A stretch of DNA of 64,000 bases from an uncultured delta proteobacterium (lineage in GTDB: Bacteria > Myxococcota > Myxococcia > Myxococcales > 40CM-4-68-19): NCBI GenBank assembly GCA_903911145.1, contig CAIWCD010000048.1, positions 207,984-271,983 on the forward strand, given 5' to 3'. The notes beneath the pieces were generated by a model. The model searched no databases. It was not told the DNA's origin and saw only the letters and a list, made by a program, of their open reading frames with translations. The translations under genes were made by a program, and so were the position numbers. Of the stretch, positions 8,649 through 17,365 are shown in pieces (positions within the stretch are counted from its first letter, which is position 1; each line of letters opens with the position of its first letter).

Positions 8649-10052
8649 TCACGACCTCGCAGCGAGCGCCTCGGCGAGGACCTCTTCGGTGAAGAGCGGC
8701 GCGACTCCGCCGCCTCCCACGATGTTGACGATGCGTCCGGGCGCGGCCCGACAGACGCTGCCTCCCTCGCGCGCGTTCGGAAGCAGCGAAGCATAGGTGC
8801 TGATGTCGAGATGCAGCGGCAGCTGCGTCGCGGACCGCGTCCCATCCTTCGCACGCACCGCAAGCCATCGATCGCTCGCGGGCGCATCGACGAGACCTTG
8901 CGCAACCCATGTCCCGGGCGGCTCAGCCCGCGCCGAGGCCAGCGCGGTCTTGAAGGCCGTCGGGCCAACCTCGCGACCGATCACGACGCTCTTGCCTCCG
9001 TAATCGTGCGAGCGCTTGAGGACGATCAGGTCGCCATCACCAAGCTCCGCATCGGTCGCGTCGTCGAGGATTCGCGTCCACGGCAACACGTCCCGCACGC
9101 AGGCAAGCTCCTCGTCGGTGAGCAGCGCACTGCGCGCACCTGCGCGATCGACATGCAGCGACAGCTCCGCGACCAGCCCCTTCGTCTCCAGCCAGCCGTT
9201 CACGCGATTCCACATCCCGTGGCGATTCGGCTCGAGGAACGCACGGCCGAGCGCGCTCTCCTTCTCGACATGGCGCGCGAAGAGATGGCGATAGATGGCG
9301 CGCCGCGGATCACCGTCGAGGTTGATGTCGTCGGGCGTGACGGTGCGCGCGCCCGCGCCCCGCGCGGTCAGGAGCGTCACGAGTCCCTGCAGCTCCGTGA
9401 TCTGCGGATCCCCATTTCGATGCAGCAGCTGCACTTCGAGCCCCTGCGGAAACGGACGCGAGGGATCGCCGCGACCTGCGGCCTGCGCAGCGCCCAGGAA
9501 GGTGTCGAGGAGCCAGCCCGCATTGCTCGGCGAAGTCGCCACCAGAGCGGCCGCGCGCGATTCAGGAAGAAATGCGTGCAGCCAGCCGGCGACCGCCGCG
9601 TCCGAATAGATCTGCATCGCGGGGATGGTCGAGTTGACCTCGAGCGCGCGCACGCGGCCGGCCTGCCTGTCGATGAACCAGTCGACGCGCGCGACGAGAA
9701 GCTCCTCGCCCTCGAGAGAGCGGCCCTCAAGCGCGGCCAATTCGAGCGGCGAGAGATGCGCGAAGAGCAGCCTCGCCCGCTGCGGCCGCGACGCGACCAG
9801 ATCGCGCGAGACCTTGACCAGCGCAGAGACGAGCAGCCGCGCCGCGTGCCCGAGGAGCCGGAGATCTTCACGCGGCAGAGCGACCGGAGAGAGCACGAGC
9901 GGGATCTCATCGGGGCCGCGCATCAGCCCTCGCCGCGACGCCTCCTGCTGCGCCTCACCCGCGAAGCGATCGCGCGCGGCCTTGTCCAGCGCGGTCAGGA
10001 GCGCGTGCGTGCGCGCGGCAGCATGGTTCACATCGAGCAGATTCACGTTCAC
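8649..10052 (-). CDS. ATP-grasp-like protein, circularly permuted type (tentative)
   Basis: 467 residues from GTG at 10052, which has GAGG eight bases upstream; a 541-residue version from ATG 10274 would overlap the divergent gene at 10228 and adds low-quality coding sequence. The block LVARVDWFID ... ALEVNSTIPAMQIYSD and the C-terminal VLKRSHDYGGKSV with a Lys look like the nucleotide-binding parts of circularly permuted ATP-grasp enzymes (glutathionylspermidine-synthase-like). These would ligate a carboxylate to an amine. The C-terminus ends with a Gly-rich NIVGGGGVAPLF loop. Cytoplasmic; substrate unknown. The family call is by pattern only. Confidence 0.6.
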   Translation of the reverse strand: MNVNLLDVNHAAARTHALLTALDKAARDRFAGEAQQEASRRGLMRGPDEIPLVLSPVALPREDLRLLGHAARLLVSALVKVSRDLVASRPQRARLLFAHLSPLELAALEGRSLEGEELLVARVDWFIDRQAGRVRALEVNSTIPAMQIYSDAAVAGWLHAFLPESRAAALVATSPSNAGWLLDTFLGAAQAAGRGDPSRPFPQGLEVQLLHRNGDPQITELQGLVTLLTARGAGARTVTPDDINLDGDPRRAIYRHLFARHVEKESALGRAFLEPNRHGMWNRVNGWLETKGLVAELSLHVDRAGARSALLTDEELACVRDVLPWTRILDDATDAELGDGDLIVLKRSHDYGGKSVVIGREVGPTAFKTALASARAEPPGTWVAQGLVDAPASDRWLAVRAKDGTRSATQLPLHLDISTYASLLPNAREGGSVCRAAPGRIVNIVGGGGVAPLFTEEVLAEALAARS

Positions 10053-10227
10053 GCGGAAGACCTCGTGCAGATGATGCGCGATTCGATGCTCGCGCGCGGC
10101 GCACGTTTCTCCCGCCGCCGGAGATTTCGCGCAACCGTGACTGCGCTCGCAGGCCGCCTTCGCGCTGTCCGCTCGCGACCCTTCAACTGGCTTGGCCGCG
10201 GAATCACCGCGCGCTATATCCCGCCGC

Positions 10228-10590
10228 GTGAAGCGCCGCCTTCTCGCCGCATTGACCGCATTCGCGCTCGCCATTCAAGTGGTGGGCGCGCTCGCGGCGT
10301 TCGCTGAGACGCCGGAGTCGTGCAGCTGCCCGCGGCGCGGCAAGAGCCATGAGTGCGGCTGCCACGACTGCTCACGCCACCGCAGCCAGGAGGCTGGCAA
10401 CTGCTCCATCGGAGGCTGCTCGTCGAATGCCGACGCGCTGACACCCCCGACACCGGCGCAACCATTCTTCCCCGCGCGTGCGCCGATGGAGGCACACGCG
10501 ATCCACGCCGATCGCCCGCGCCCTCACCTCTCCGCGCCGCCGCTCGCCCCGGATCGCGACGTGCCGACTCCGCCCCCGCTCGCGGCCTGA
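10228..10590 (+). CDS. Exported Cys-rich protein, possible metal binding
   Basis: 120 residues from GTG 10228. A signal peptide (VKRRLLAALTAFALAIQVVGALAA-type, cleaved near residue 25) is followed by a cluster CSCPRRGK, HECGCHDC, then NCSIGGCSS: eight Cys in about 45 residues with nearby His. The C-terminal half is Pro-rich and probably unstructured. It lies upstream of, and in the same direction as, a beta-barrel gene whose mature N-terminus also has a Cys cluster, so I infer a linked periplasmic role in metal (copper-like) handling. No family is recognised. A longer TTG-initiated reading exists but lacks the signal-peptide layout. Confidence 0.55.
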   Translation: MKRRLLAALTAFALAIQVVGALAAFAETPESCSCPRRGKSHECGCHDCSRHRSQEAGNCSIGGCSSNADALTPPTPAQPFFPARAPMEAHAIHADRPRPHLSAPPLAPDRDVPTPPPLAA

Positions 10591-10793
10591 TCGCGCAGCG
10601 ACCTGCATTCCCGATTCGCCGCTCGCTGCGCAGAGTCGAGTGGACCTGATCATCGTCGCCGTTGCGCGCCCATTCTCTCTGGGCACGCGTCTGCGCGCTT
10701 CGATTGCGCCGCTCATTCTCTTTCGCACCGTTCTTTCCTTCGCGACCGCTTTCGCGCGCGTTCACTCGTGCGCCGAATCGATTGGAGTCTCCT
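10591..10793 (+). other. Intergenic, pyrimidine-rich
   Basis: About 200 bases with long C/T runs (for example around 10660-10740). A small hairpin GCCCA / TGGGC at about 10659-10675 is the only structure I see. A frame open from TTG or ATG near 10662 merely extends the next gene and has no leader-like composition. Confidence 0.4.
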
Positions 10794-11828
10794 ATGCAGC
10801 GTTCAATGAAGTACCTCTGGCGATCATTTGTTTCGATATCCATCTTCTCCGCACTCCTCGGTATCCTGCTCGCGCCAACTCAAGCGTTGGCCTGCGCGTG
10901 CGGCTGCAGCATCTTCGACGTGGGGATGAACGGCGGCCTGATGATGATGCCCGTCGATACCGACAGCGGCTGGTCGGTATGGGCGAGATATTCCTATCTC
11001 GACCAGAATCAGAATTTCGAAGGAACGTCGAAAGCGCCGGCCTCCGACAACAAGGATAAGGAGATCAAGACCAGCTTCTTCACTGTCGGCGGCCAATACA
11101 TGATCAATCGCAACTGGAGCGTGATGGCCGAGTTGCCGATGTTCAATCGGTCGCTCACGACGACCGACGACGGATCTGTCTCTGGCGCCGCGGGCAGCGT
11201 CTATACCGCCCATATGTTTGATATGGGCGATCTGGTGATTCAAGGCATGTATACCGGCTTCTTTTCGGACCTGTCGACGGGTATATCGCTGGGATTAAAA
11301 CTCCCGACGGGGAACTATAGCGGGCCCACCGGCCCCCTCGGAGGTTCGCAAATCGATCGGGATACCTTGCCGGGCACGGGAAGCACCGACGTCATATTGG
11401 GCGGATATCACGCAGGAGGCATCACTGCCGATCACCGCCTCGGATATTTCCTGCAGGCGCAGTATCATATCGCGATAGCGACTCGAAACGCCTATCGGCC
11501 GGGCAATGAACTCGATGCGGCAGTGGGCCTGGGCTACAGCTGGAACAAGCTGGGGTTCCTGAGCCGGCTTACGCCCGTCATGCAGTTGCTCGGCAGCGAC
11601 CGGATGGCCGACAGCGGCGCCAATTCCGATCCATTGAACTCGGGATATGCGCGATTGATTGTCGCGCCGGGATTGGAGCTGCGCTTCTCCAGTCTGAAGA
11701 TCTTCGCTGACGTGGAGATCCCCATCTATCAATGGACCAATGCGGCGACGGGCGAGGCTGCGCAGGACACCAGCGGGCAGCTCGTCGCCTCGGCGGCGTA
11801 CAAGGTGCAGGTCGGCTACGACTTCTAG
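10794..11828 (+). CDS. Outer-membrane beta-barrel, transporter-like
   Basis: 344 residues. The ATG at 10794 has GGAG six bases upstream. A signal peptide ends at LACACGCS, so the mature protein starts with a Cys-Ala-Cys-Gly-Cys cluster followed by IFDVG, a pattern I associate with barrel proteins of the phenol-degradation/metal 'transporter' group. The rest alternates polar and hydrophobic residues with many aromatics and ends in VQVGYDF, a C-terminal Phe typical of outer-membrane barrels. I infer a channel in the outer membrane, perhaps for metals or aromatics. Codon use differs from its neighbours: TAT and GAT-ATC are frequent. Confidence 0.7.
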   Translation: MQRSMKYLWRSFVSISIFSALLGILLAPTQALACACGCSIFDVGMNGGLMMMPVDTDSGWSVWARYSYLDQNQNFEGTSKAPASDNKDKEIKTSFFTVGGQYMINRNWSVMAELPMFNRSLTTTDDGSVSGAAGSVYTAHMFDMGDLVIQGMYTGFFSDLSTGISLGLKLPTGNYSGPTGPLGGSQIDRDTLPGTGSTDVILGGYHAGGITADHRLGYFLQAQYHIAIATRNAYRPGNELDAAVGLGYSWNKLGFLSRLTPVMQLLGSDRMADSGANSDPLNSGYARLIVAPGLELRFSSLKIFADVEIPIYQWTNAATGEAAQDTSGQLVASAAYKVQVGYDF

Positions 11829-11846
11829 CCATCGATTGAGTCTCGC

Positions 11847-11888
11847 CTCCGCCCGAGGGCAGCTTGCGCTCCACGCTCTCGGGCGGAG
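11847..11888 (+). terminator. Terminator-like hairpin after the barrel gene
   Basis: CTCCGCCCGAG (11847-11857) pairs perfectly with CTCGGGCGGAG (11878-11888) around a 20-base loop, starting 19 bases after the stop at 11828. There is no clear U-tract, so it may act with Rho or only protect the 3' end. Confidence 0.45.
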
Positions 11889-11892
11889 ACGA

Positions 11893-11921
11893 TTGACGCA
11901 TTGGTTCATCGCACCTACTCT
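11893..11921 (+). promoter_or_regulatory. Possible promoter of the cNMP-binding/pilT genes
   Basis: TTGACG at 11893-11898, a 17-base spacer and TACTCT at 11916-11921, about 50 bases before the GTG start at 11974. The -35 is good and the -10 weak. Confidence 0.35.
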
Positions 11922-11973
11922 GCCGCGCGCTTCAATCCGGGCCGCGCATCAGCCTCCTCCTTGCAGGTGAGTC

Positions 11974-12471
11974 GTGAACGAGATCAGCATCGACATCCCT
12001 GTCGTGCCCGGCGCTGATCTGCTGCAGCGCGTGCCGCTCTTTTCGAAGCTGGGCTTCGAGGAGACGATGCTGCTCGCGCGCATCAGCCACATCGAGCGCA
12101 GGCGAGACGGAGACCTGATCATCGCGCAGGATTCCCTCGGCGGCGCGCTCTACATCCTCAAGGACGGACTCGCGCGCGTGCGCGTGCATGAGCGCACGAC
12201 GAACCAGGTGCGCGAGGTCGCGACGCTCGTTCCCGGCGAGCTGTTTGGCGAGCTGACGCTGATCGACGACCAGCTCGCCTCGGCCGATGTCGTCGCCGTC
12301 GGAGAGGTCGAGTTGCTGGTGATTCCGCGGCGCGCGTTTGACGATCTGTTGAGTGCCAATCAACTGCTCGCGATCAAGATCTACCGCTGCTTCTGCCGCG
12401 CGCTCGCAGACAAGCTGCGCCGGGCGAACGTGCGCATCGGCGAACTCGGCCACCCTCCCGAGGCCGGCTAG
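11974..12471 (+). CDS. Cyclic-nucleotide-binding (Crp-like) domain protein
   Basis: 165 residues from GTG 11974, with AGGTGAG just upstream. It is a single cNMP-binding fold: LLQRVPLFSKLGFEE, the beta-roll ILKDGLARVRV, and VPGELFGELTLIDD corresponding to the phosphate-binding cassette. The usual Arg of the cassette (FGE-x-x-L-x6-RSA) is replaced by an SAD sequence, so cAMP binding is doubtful. There is no helix-turn-helix, so it is not a transcription factor by itself. It is adjacent to pilT: its TAG is followed directly by the pilT ATG, implying coupled translation and a possible regulatory input to type IV pilus retraction. Confidence 0.8.
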   Translation: MNEISIDIPVVPGADLLQRVPLFSKLGFEETMLLARISHIERRRDGDLIIAQDSLGGALYILKDGLARVRVHERTTNQVREVATLVPGELFGELTLIDDQLASADVVAVGEVELLVIPRRAFDDLLSANQLLAIKIYRCFCRALADKLRRANVRIGELGHPPEAG

Positions 12472-13548
12472 ATGGAGCAGCGAACGTTCAACCAGCTCCT
12501 CGCTGCTGCGGTGAAGAATGGCGCGTCCGATCTGCACCTCAAGGTCGGCGCCCCGCCTGCGCTGCGCATCAACGGCGCACTCATCGCGGTGAAGATCCCG
12601 GCGCTCGCGGCGGAGGATACGAAGAACATCGCTTCGTTCATTCTCCAGAGCGCGCGCTGGAAGGGCGAGCTGGATTCCGTGCGCGACTGGGACACCAGCT
12701 ACGCAGTGGAGGACGTCGGTCGCTTTCGCTGCAACATCTTCCGGCAGAAGGGCGACTTCGCGCTGGTGCTCCGCGCGATTCCGCTCTCCGTCCCGACCGT
12801 CGAGTCGCTCGGCCTTCCTCCCGTGGTGAAGTCGATGGCCGAGTTCGAGCGGGGCCTGGTTCTGCTGACGGGCGTCACCGGCTCCGGCAAATCCTCGACG
12901 CTCGCAGCGCTCGTGCGGCAGATCAACGAGACGACGCGCGCGCACATCCTCACCATCGAAGATCCGATCGAGTTCATCCACGAGGACAAGATCTCGCGCG
13001 TCGTGCAGCGGGAGATCGGACCGGACACGTCGAGCTTCCAGACCGCACTGCGCGCGGCTTTGCGGCAGGATCCCGATGTCATCCTCGTGGGCGAAATGCG
13101 CGACAGCGACACGATCGAGATCGCGCTGAAGGCGGCAGAGACCGGTCACCTCGTGCTCTCAACGGTGCATACGACAGACGCAGCGAAGACCATCTCGCGA
13201 CTCGTCGATGCCTTTCCCTCCGAGGCCCACGACGGTGTCCGGCATCGGCTCGCGGAGAATCTCAAAGGCATCATCAGCCAGCGCCTGCTCCCGCGCGCGA
13301 CCGGAAAAGGTCGCGTGGTCGCAGCCGAGATTCTGGTGACGACCGAGTCGATCAAGGAGTTCATCGTCGACAAGAATCGGACGCACGAGATCTCCGACTA
13401 CCTGGCGAAGAACCGCGACATCTATGGAACGCAGAGCTTCGATCAACATCTCTCCGAGCTCTACAAGGCAGGCCACATCACTCTCGACGTGGCGAAGGCA
13501 GCGGCGTCGAATCCGAGCGATTTCGAGAGGGCGTTGAGCTTTGAGTAA
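12472..13548 (+). CDS. pilT: Type IV pilus retraction ATPase, PilT/PilU family
   Basis: 358 residues. Motifs in order: N-terminal PAS-like part with ASDLHLKVG, Walker A GVTGSGKSST (about 134-143), Asp box LTIEDPIEFIH, Walker B DPDVILVGEMRD, and His box TGHLVLSTVHT. The hexameric cytoplasmic ATPase drives pilus disassembly and twitching or social motility. The C-terminus (TQSFDQHLSELYKAGHIT) is longer than in many PilT proteins and leans toward PilU, so paralogue identity is open. No other pil gene lies in the window. It is coupled to the cNMP-binding gene before it and overlaps the next gene by eight bases. Confidence 0.92.
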   Translation: MEQRTFNQLLAAAVKNGASDLHLKVGAPPALRINGALIAVKIPALAAEDTKNIASFILQSARWKGELDSVRDWDTSYAVEDVGRFRCNIFRQKGDFALVLRAIPLSVPTVESLGLPPVVKSMAEFERGLVLLTGVTGSGKSSTLAALVRQINETTRAHILTIEDPIEFIHEDKISRVVQREIGPDTSSFQTALRAALRQDPDVILVGEMRDSDTIEIALKAAETGHLVLSTVHTTDAAKTISRLVDAFPSEAHDGVRHRLAENLKGIISQRLLPRATGKGRVVAAEILVTTESIKEFIVDKNRTHEISDYLAKNRDIYGTQSFDQHLSELYKAGHITLDVAKAAASNPSDFERALSFE

Positions 13549-14095
13549 TCCGCTCACAGAGTCGCGGCGGACGCGCGGAGCGGGCCCGTTGCTCGTCCTG
13601 GCGTGCGCGCTGCTCGCCTCTTCTCCCGCGCGCGCGCAGGGCTTGTCGAACGACGTTCAGGATCTGCTTGCACCGAGCAACACCGCGCCCAGCAAGGCCG
13701 CGGCGATCGACGGCGGCACGAAGGCCAAGGCTGCGAGCGCGCCAGCGATGGTGATTGAAGAGACCGATGCGAAGGCAGAGCCACCGCCGCCCGTTCCGGT
13801 GGGCGAAGAGCGACGCGCGATCGGCGAGTACATCCACGGGCATAGCGACGACGTGCACGACTGCTATTCGCAGCGGCTGCGCGAGATGCCGGCGCTGCAG
13901 GGAAAGCTGATCGCGCGGTTCCAGATCGGTCCGTCGGGTCGCGTGATTGGCGCGAAGGCAGAGGGAATCAACGACGCGCCGCTGGCCGCATGCGTGGTGG
14001 CCGCCGTGCGCAAGTGGGAGTTCGAGAAGCCGGCGTCGGGCGGCAAGCTGAGCGTCGCGTATCCGTACATCTTCAAGCCGATCGCTGCGCAGTAG
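13541..14095 (+). CDS. AgmX/PglI C-terminal domain protein
   Basis: 184 residues from TTG 13541, which overlaps the end of pilT and has GAGAGG ten bases upstream. A signal peptide or anchor (GAGPLLVLACALLASSPARAQG) is followed by an Ala/Lys/Pro-rich linker with EPPPPVPVG, then a domain from about residue 85 with DVHDCYSQRLRE, FQIGPSGRVIGAK and CVVAAVRKWEFEKP. This is the TonB-like fold found at the C-terminus of myxobacterial AgmX/PglI motility proteins. The two Cys may form a disulfide in the periplasm. Proximity to pilT supports an envelope or motility link, by inference only. Confidence 0.7.
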   Translation: MSNPLTESRRTRGAGPLLVLACALLASSPARAQGLSNDVQDLLAPSNTAPSKAAAIDGGTKAKAASAPAMVIEETDAKAEPPPPVPVGEERRAIGEYIHGHSDDVHDCYSQRLREMPALQGKLIARFQIGPSGRVIGAKAEGINDAPLAACVVAAVRKWEFEKPASGGKLSVAYPYIFKPIAAQ

Positions 14096-14117
14096 CGCGC
14101 GGACAGCGAGCGGCACG

Positions 14118-15047
14118 ATGCGACTCAACGTCATCCCTTTCGGCACCAGCGCGGGCCGCCCGACCCTGCAGCGCGGCGCCTCTGCGCTCGCGGTCGTCGA
14201 CGAGACGGGCTGGATGCTCTGCGATTGCGGCGAGGGCGCGCAGCTCGGCGCGATGCGCGCGGGACTCTCGCTCGCCCGGCTCGATGCGGTGCTCATCACG
14301 CATCTGCACGGCGATCACTTCAACGGCCTCCCCGGGCTGCTCGGCTCGCTCGGCCTTGATGGGCGCAGTCGCCCGCTTCTCGTCGCCGGACCGCGCGGCA
14401 TCGGCAAGCTGCTCGAGGAGTTGGGGCGCGCGGGCGCGCTGGGTCTGGGCGACATGCCGATTGAGCTGATCGAACTCGAGGGAGACGGCGGCCCTCTGCC
14501 CTCGATTCGCGAGGGCTCGTCGCTCTCGGTTGTCGCGCGTCCGCTCTCGCATCGCACGCCGACATTCGGATTTCGCCTCTCGCAAGCAGACAGGCCGGGC
14601 ACGCTCGATGTCACAGCCGCGCGCGCCCGCGGCGTCTCGTCGGGTCCGCAATTCGGCGAACTCAAGGCGGGCCGCAGCGTGCGCCTCTCCGATGGAACGC
14701 TCGTCTCTCCTGAGGGTCTGATCGGTCCGGTCCAGCGCGGCACCTGCGTCGCGTACACGCTCGACACCGTGCCCTGTGCGGGCGCGATCGATCTCGGCCG
14801 CAACGCCGATCTGCTCGTCCACGAAGCGACCTACGAGCATGCCCGCGCGCAACTCGCGCATGAGCGCGGCCACTCAAGCGGGCAGGAAGCTGCGGAAGTC
14901 GCTCGCACTGCGGGCGCGCGCAGATTGCTGCTCACCCATTTCAGCCCCTCCGTCGACGTCAACGAGGTCGCCGCTGAGGCCCAGTTGATTCACGCGCAGG
15001 CGGTCGCCGCTCAGGACAACGAGCCTCTCGAGATCGTCAGCAGTTGA
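14118..15047 (+). CDS. rnz: Ribonuclease Z (tRNA 3' endonuclease)
   Basis: 309 residues, the short bacterial RNase Z form. A metallo-beta-lactamase fold with N-terminal GTSAGRPT, the metal-binding THLHGDH near residue 57, PLSHRTPTFGFRL, VHEATY and GHSSGQEAAEVA, and LTHFSPS near the C-terminus. All expected His and Asp ligands are visible. The enzyme removes the 3' trailer from precursor tRNA in the cytoplasm. The usual HFSPRY reads HFSPSV here. It starts at ATG 14118, 22 bases after the AgmX-like gene, and converges on the FHA gene at 15129. Confidence 0.92.
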   Translation: MRLNVIPFGTSAGRPTLQRGASALAVVDETGWMLCDCGEGAQLGAMRAGLSLARLDAVLITHLHGDHFNGLPGLLGSLGLDGRSRPLLVAGPRGIGKLLEELGRAGALGLGDMPIELIELEGDGGPLPSIREGSSLSVVARPLSHRTPTFGFRLSQADRPGTLDVTAARARGVSSGPQFGELKAGRSVRLSDGTLVSPEGLIGPVQRGTCVAYTLDTVPCAGAIDLGRNADLLVHEATYEHARAQLAHERGHSSGQEAAEVARTAGARRLLLTHFSPSVDVNEVAAEAQLIHAQAVAAQDNEPLEIVSS

Positions 15048-15128
15048 CGATCACGCAAAGGCTCACAAACCGCGCGCGACCGCACCCGGCGGCTGCGCGC
15101 GACTTCCCCAACACCGCTCGCGCGACGC

Positions 15129-15794
15129 CTACCGCAGCTCCGCCTTGACCGTGAGATATCCCGCGAGCTGGAACGTGTCGCCATCGCGGATCACGCGGCG
15201 TGAAATGCGCTCTCCGTCGAGGAACGTCCCGTGCTCGGTGTTCATGTCCTCGAGCACCCAGCCGTCGTCCGACTGAACGATCTGCACATGCAGCGTCTCG
15301 ATCTGCGGCTGGTTCACCCAGATGGTGTTGCGCCGGCCGCTTCCGAGCGTGAGCGGGCTGTCGATCACCTCGACCGGCATTCCGCCTCCGTCGAGTCCGC
15401 GCCCCGCGAGCCGCAGATAGAGGCGCCGAGGAAGATAGGCGCCCGGTCCTTTCCGCTCCGGCTGCAAACGCACCGCGTCCTTGTCCAGCAAGGCCGCGCG
15501 CGATTCGTCCTTCGGTGCCGCCGCCGCATCGCCGAGCAGAACGGGCCGCGCCGCCAGCTCGCGCAGCGCCCGCGCAATCACCTCGTGCTCACTCAAACCG
15601 AGCTTCGCAGCGAGTTCGAGCGCGAGAGGAAACGACGCGCGCTTCGCGGGGGCCTTTGCCACCGGCTTCGCCTTCGCTGCACCCTTCTGGGCCTTCGCGG
15701 CAGGCTTCACGCGCGCAGCTGCCTTGTGAACCTTCGCAGTCGACCGCGCCCCACTCGACTTCTGCTTCGCTGCCTTCGGCTTCTTGGTCGCCAT
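15129..15794 (-). CDS. FHA-domain protein with histone-H1-like tail
   Basis: 221 residues from ATG 15794, which has GGGGAG upstream; a start at 15824 adds ten residues without better support. Residues 1-60 are almost only Lys, Ala and Pro (MATKKPKAAKQK..., repeated AKAKPVAK), like eukaryotic histone H1 or bacterial Hc1 tails. A short helical segment follows (SEHEVIARALRELAARP). The C-terminal 90 residues form an FHA domain: LTLGSGRRNTIWV, then QIETLHVQI, and NTEHGTFLDGERI. FHA domains bind phosphothreonine. A basic DNA- or RNA-binding tail joined to a phospho-reader suggests a nucleoid or regulatory scaffold; the target is unknown. Confidence 0.8.
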   Translation of the reverse strand: MATKKPKAAKQKSSGARSTAKVHKAAARVKPAAKAQKGAAKAKPVAKAPAKRASFPLALELAAKLGLSEHEVIARALRELAARPVLLGDAAAAPKDESRAALLDKDAVRLQPERKGPGAYLPRRLYLRLAGRGLDGGGMPVEVIDSPLTLGSGRRNTIWVNQPQIETLHVQIVQSDDGWVLEDMNTEHGTFLDGERISRRVIRDGDTFQLAGYLTVKAELR

Positions 15795-15867
15795 TCGCGC
15801 TCTCCCCTCGAGGAATTGCTGCACGTCGCGAGATCAGCACTCGATCTCGACAGATGAACTCCGGATG

Positions 15868-17106
15868 TCACGTCGTCGTCGCGCTCTCGATGAAGGCGCG
15901 ATGGAGCGCGCGCACGGCGTCGGCGGCACGTTCGCGCGGCAGGAGAAACGAGAGGCGCAGTGGCCCGGAGAAGAACTCGGCGGGCGGCGCGATCTCCAGA
16001 AGAGCCGCGAGAGCACGCTCGAGCGGCTCGGCTGTCGCGCCCACACCGCTTCCCACCAGCGACACGAGCGCGAGTCCTTCAAAAACCTCGGCGTGCGGCA
16101 CAGCGGCGAGCGCTTCGATCAGCCGAGGCAGGCCATGCACATTCTCGAGAGGAATGATCGCATGCGCCAGTTTCCCATCGTCGCGCAGCTCGCGCGGCCA
16201 GGCACCGTGTTGCGTGAACAGTTCGCGCAGAGCTCGCGTGCGCGCAAGTCCGCCAGGGGCGCGGACGATCAGCAGATCGTTCTCGAGCGAAACGCCGCTG
16301 ATGCGCAGCTCGCGCACAGCTCCCGCGCGCCCGACGCGGGTCCCTGCGCCGGACGCAAACGTGCTGCGCGCATGGATGGTGATGCCCCGATCGCGCGCGA
16401 ACTCGACGGCCTGCGCGTTGAGCACCTTCGCACCCGAGAGCGCCAGCTCCTGCATCTCCTCATGCGTCAGCTCAGCCAGACGCTTCGCTCCAGCGACGAT
16501 CCGCGGATCGGCCGTGTAGACACCATCGACGTCCGAGCAGATCTCGCAGAGCTCCGCACTGAGCGCGGCCGCGAGCGCCACCGCGGTCGTGTCGCTTCCT
16601 CCGCGACCGAGCGTGGTCACCTCCTTCTCGCGCGACACGCCCTGGTAGCCCGCGACGATCACCACCTTGCCGCGTGCGAGCTCCTCGAAGATTCGCACCG
16701 GCCGCACTTCGAGTATGCGCGCGTTGGTGTGCGAGCCATCGGTGATGATTCCGCTCTGCGAACCGGTGAAGCTCACCGCCTCGACACCGCGGTCCTGCAG
16801 CGCCATTCCGAGCAGCGCCATGCTGATCCGCTCGCCCGCGCTCAGCAGCATATCGAGCTCGCGCCGGTGCGGATCCGCGCTCACCTTGCGCGCGAGCGCC
16901 AGCAGTTCGTCGGTCGTGTCGCCCATGGCCGAGACCACCACCACGACCCGCTTGCCCGACGCGCGCGTCTTCGCCACCCGCTCGGCGACGCGTTTGATCT
17001 TCTCCGCGTCAGCGACCGACGAGCCGCCGTACTTCTGCACGATGATCGGCAGCGCATCCTCCGCGCTCGCCACGCCTGCGTGATTTCTCTCTGTCGATTC
17101 AGACAC
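15868..17106 (-). CDS. lysC: Aspartate kinase
   Basis: 412 residues from GTG 17106, with GAGGAAGG four bases upstream. It catalyses ATP-dependent phosphorylation of aspartate, the first step to lysine, threonine and methionine. [17 protein letters not shown] near residue 25, [19 protein letters not shown] and [16 protein letters not shown] are the kinase signatures. Two ACT-like regulatory segments follow from about residue 280, with [18 protein letters not shown] and [11 protein letters not shown], so feedback control is likely. The length fits monofunctional enzymes. It is divergent from the ABC operon, with 259 bases between the starts. Confidence 0.93.
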   Translation of the reverse strand: MSESTERNHAGVASAEDALPIIVQKYGGSSVADAEKIKRVAERVAKTRASGKRVVVVVSAMGDTTDELLALARKVSADPHRRELDMLLSAGERISMALLGMALQDRGVEAVSFTGSQSGIITDGSHTNARILEVRPVRIFEELARGKVVIVAGYQGVSREKEVTTLGRGGSDTTAVALAAALSAELCEICSDVDGVYTADPRIVAGAKRLAELTHEEMQELALSGAKVLNAQAVEFARDRGITIHARSTFASGAGTRVGRAGAVRELRISGVSLENDLLIVRAPGGLARTRALRELFTQHGAWPRELRDDGKLAHAIIPLENVHGLPRLIEALAAVPHAEVFEGLALVSLVGSGVGATAEPLERALAALLEIAPPAEFFSGPLRLSFLLPRERAADAVRALHRAFIESATTT

Positions 17107-17218
17107 GGCGCCTTCCTCGCACGAAGGGGCCGCGGCTTCAACGTGAAGGCCCTGAAGCGAGCGACGCGCAGTTCGCGAACGCGGGAAGAATTTTCTGCGC
17201 CGCGCTGTTGAGGTCGTC

Positions 17219-17250
17219 TTGACAGGCGGCCTCCGATGTCTAGATTGCGC
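17219..17250 (+). promoter_or_regulatory. Promoter of the Gld-like ABC operon
   Basis: TTGACA (17219-17224), a 16-base spacer, TAGATT (17241-17246) and a GCGC discriminator. The -35, spacer length, -10 and discriminator are identical to those of the groES promoter at 23951. Transcription would start about 110 bases before the ATG at 17366. Confidence 0.65.
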
Positions 17251-17365
17251 GCCCGCGCAGGCGGCCCTCTGTCGTGATCAGCCGAGGAATCGAACTGCGA
17301 AACAGACTCATGAACTTCATCGCGCCGTCCTTCTCCTCTCGCAACGGCGCAAGAGGTGCCTGTCG

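Noticed and set aside
8385-10307. A 640-codon plus-strand frame
   Set aside because: It is antisense to the ATP-grasp-like gene, Arg-rich with no family, while the minus strand has normal coding character and a ribosome site.
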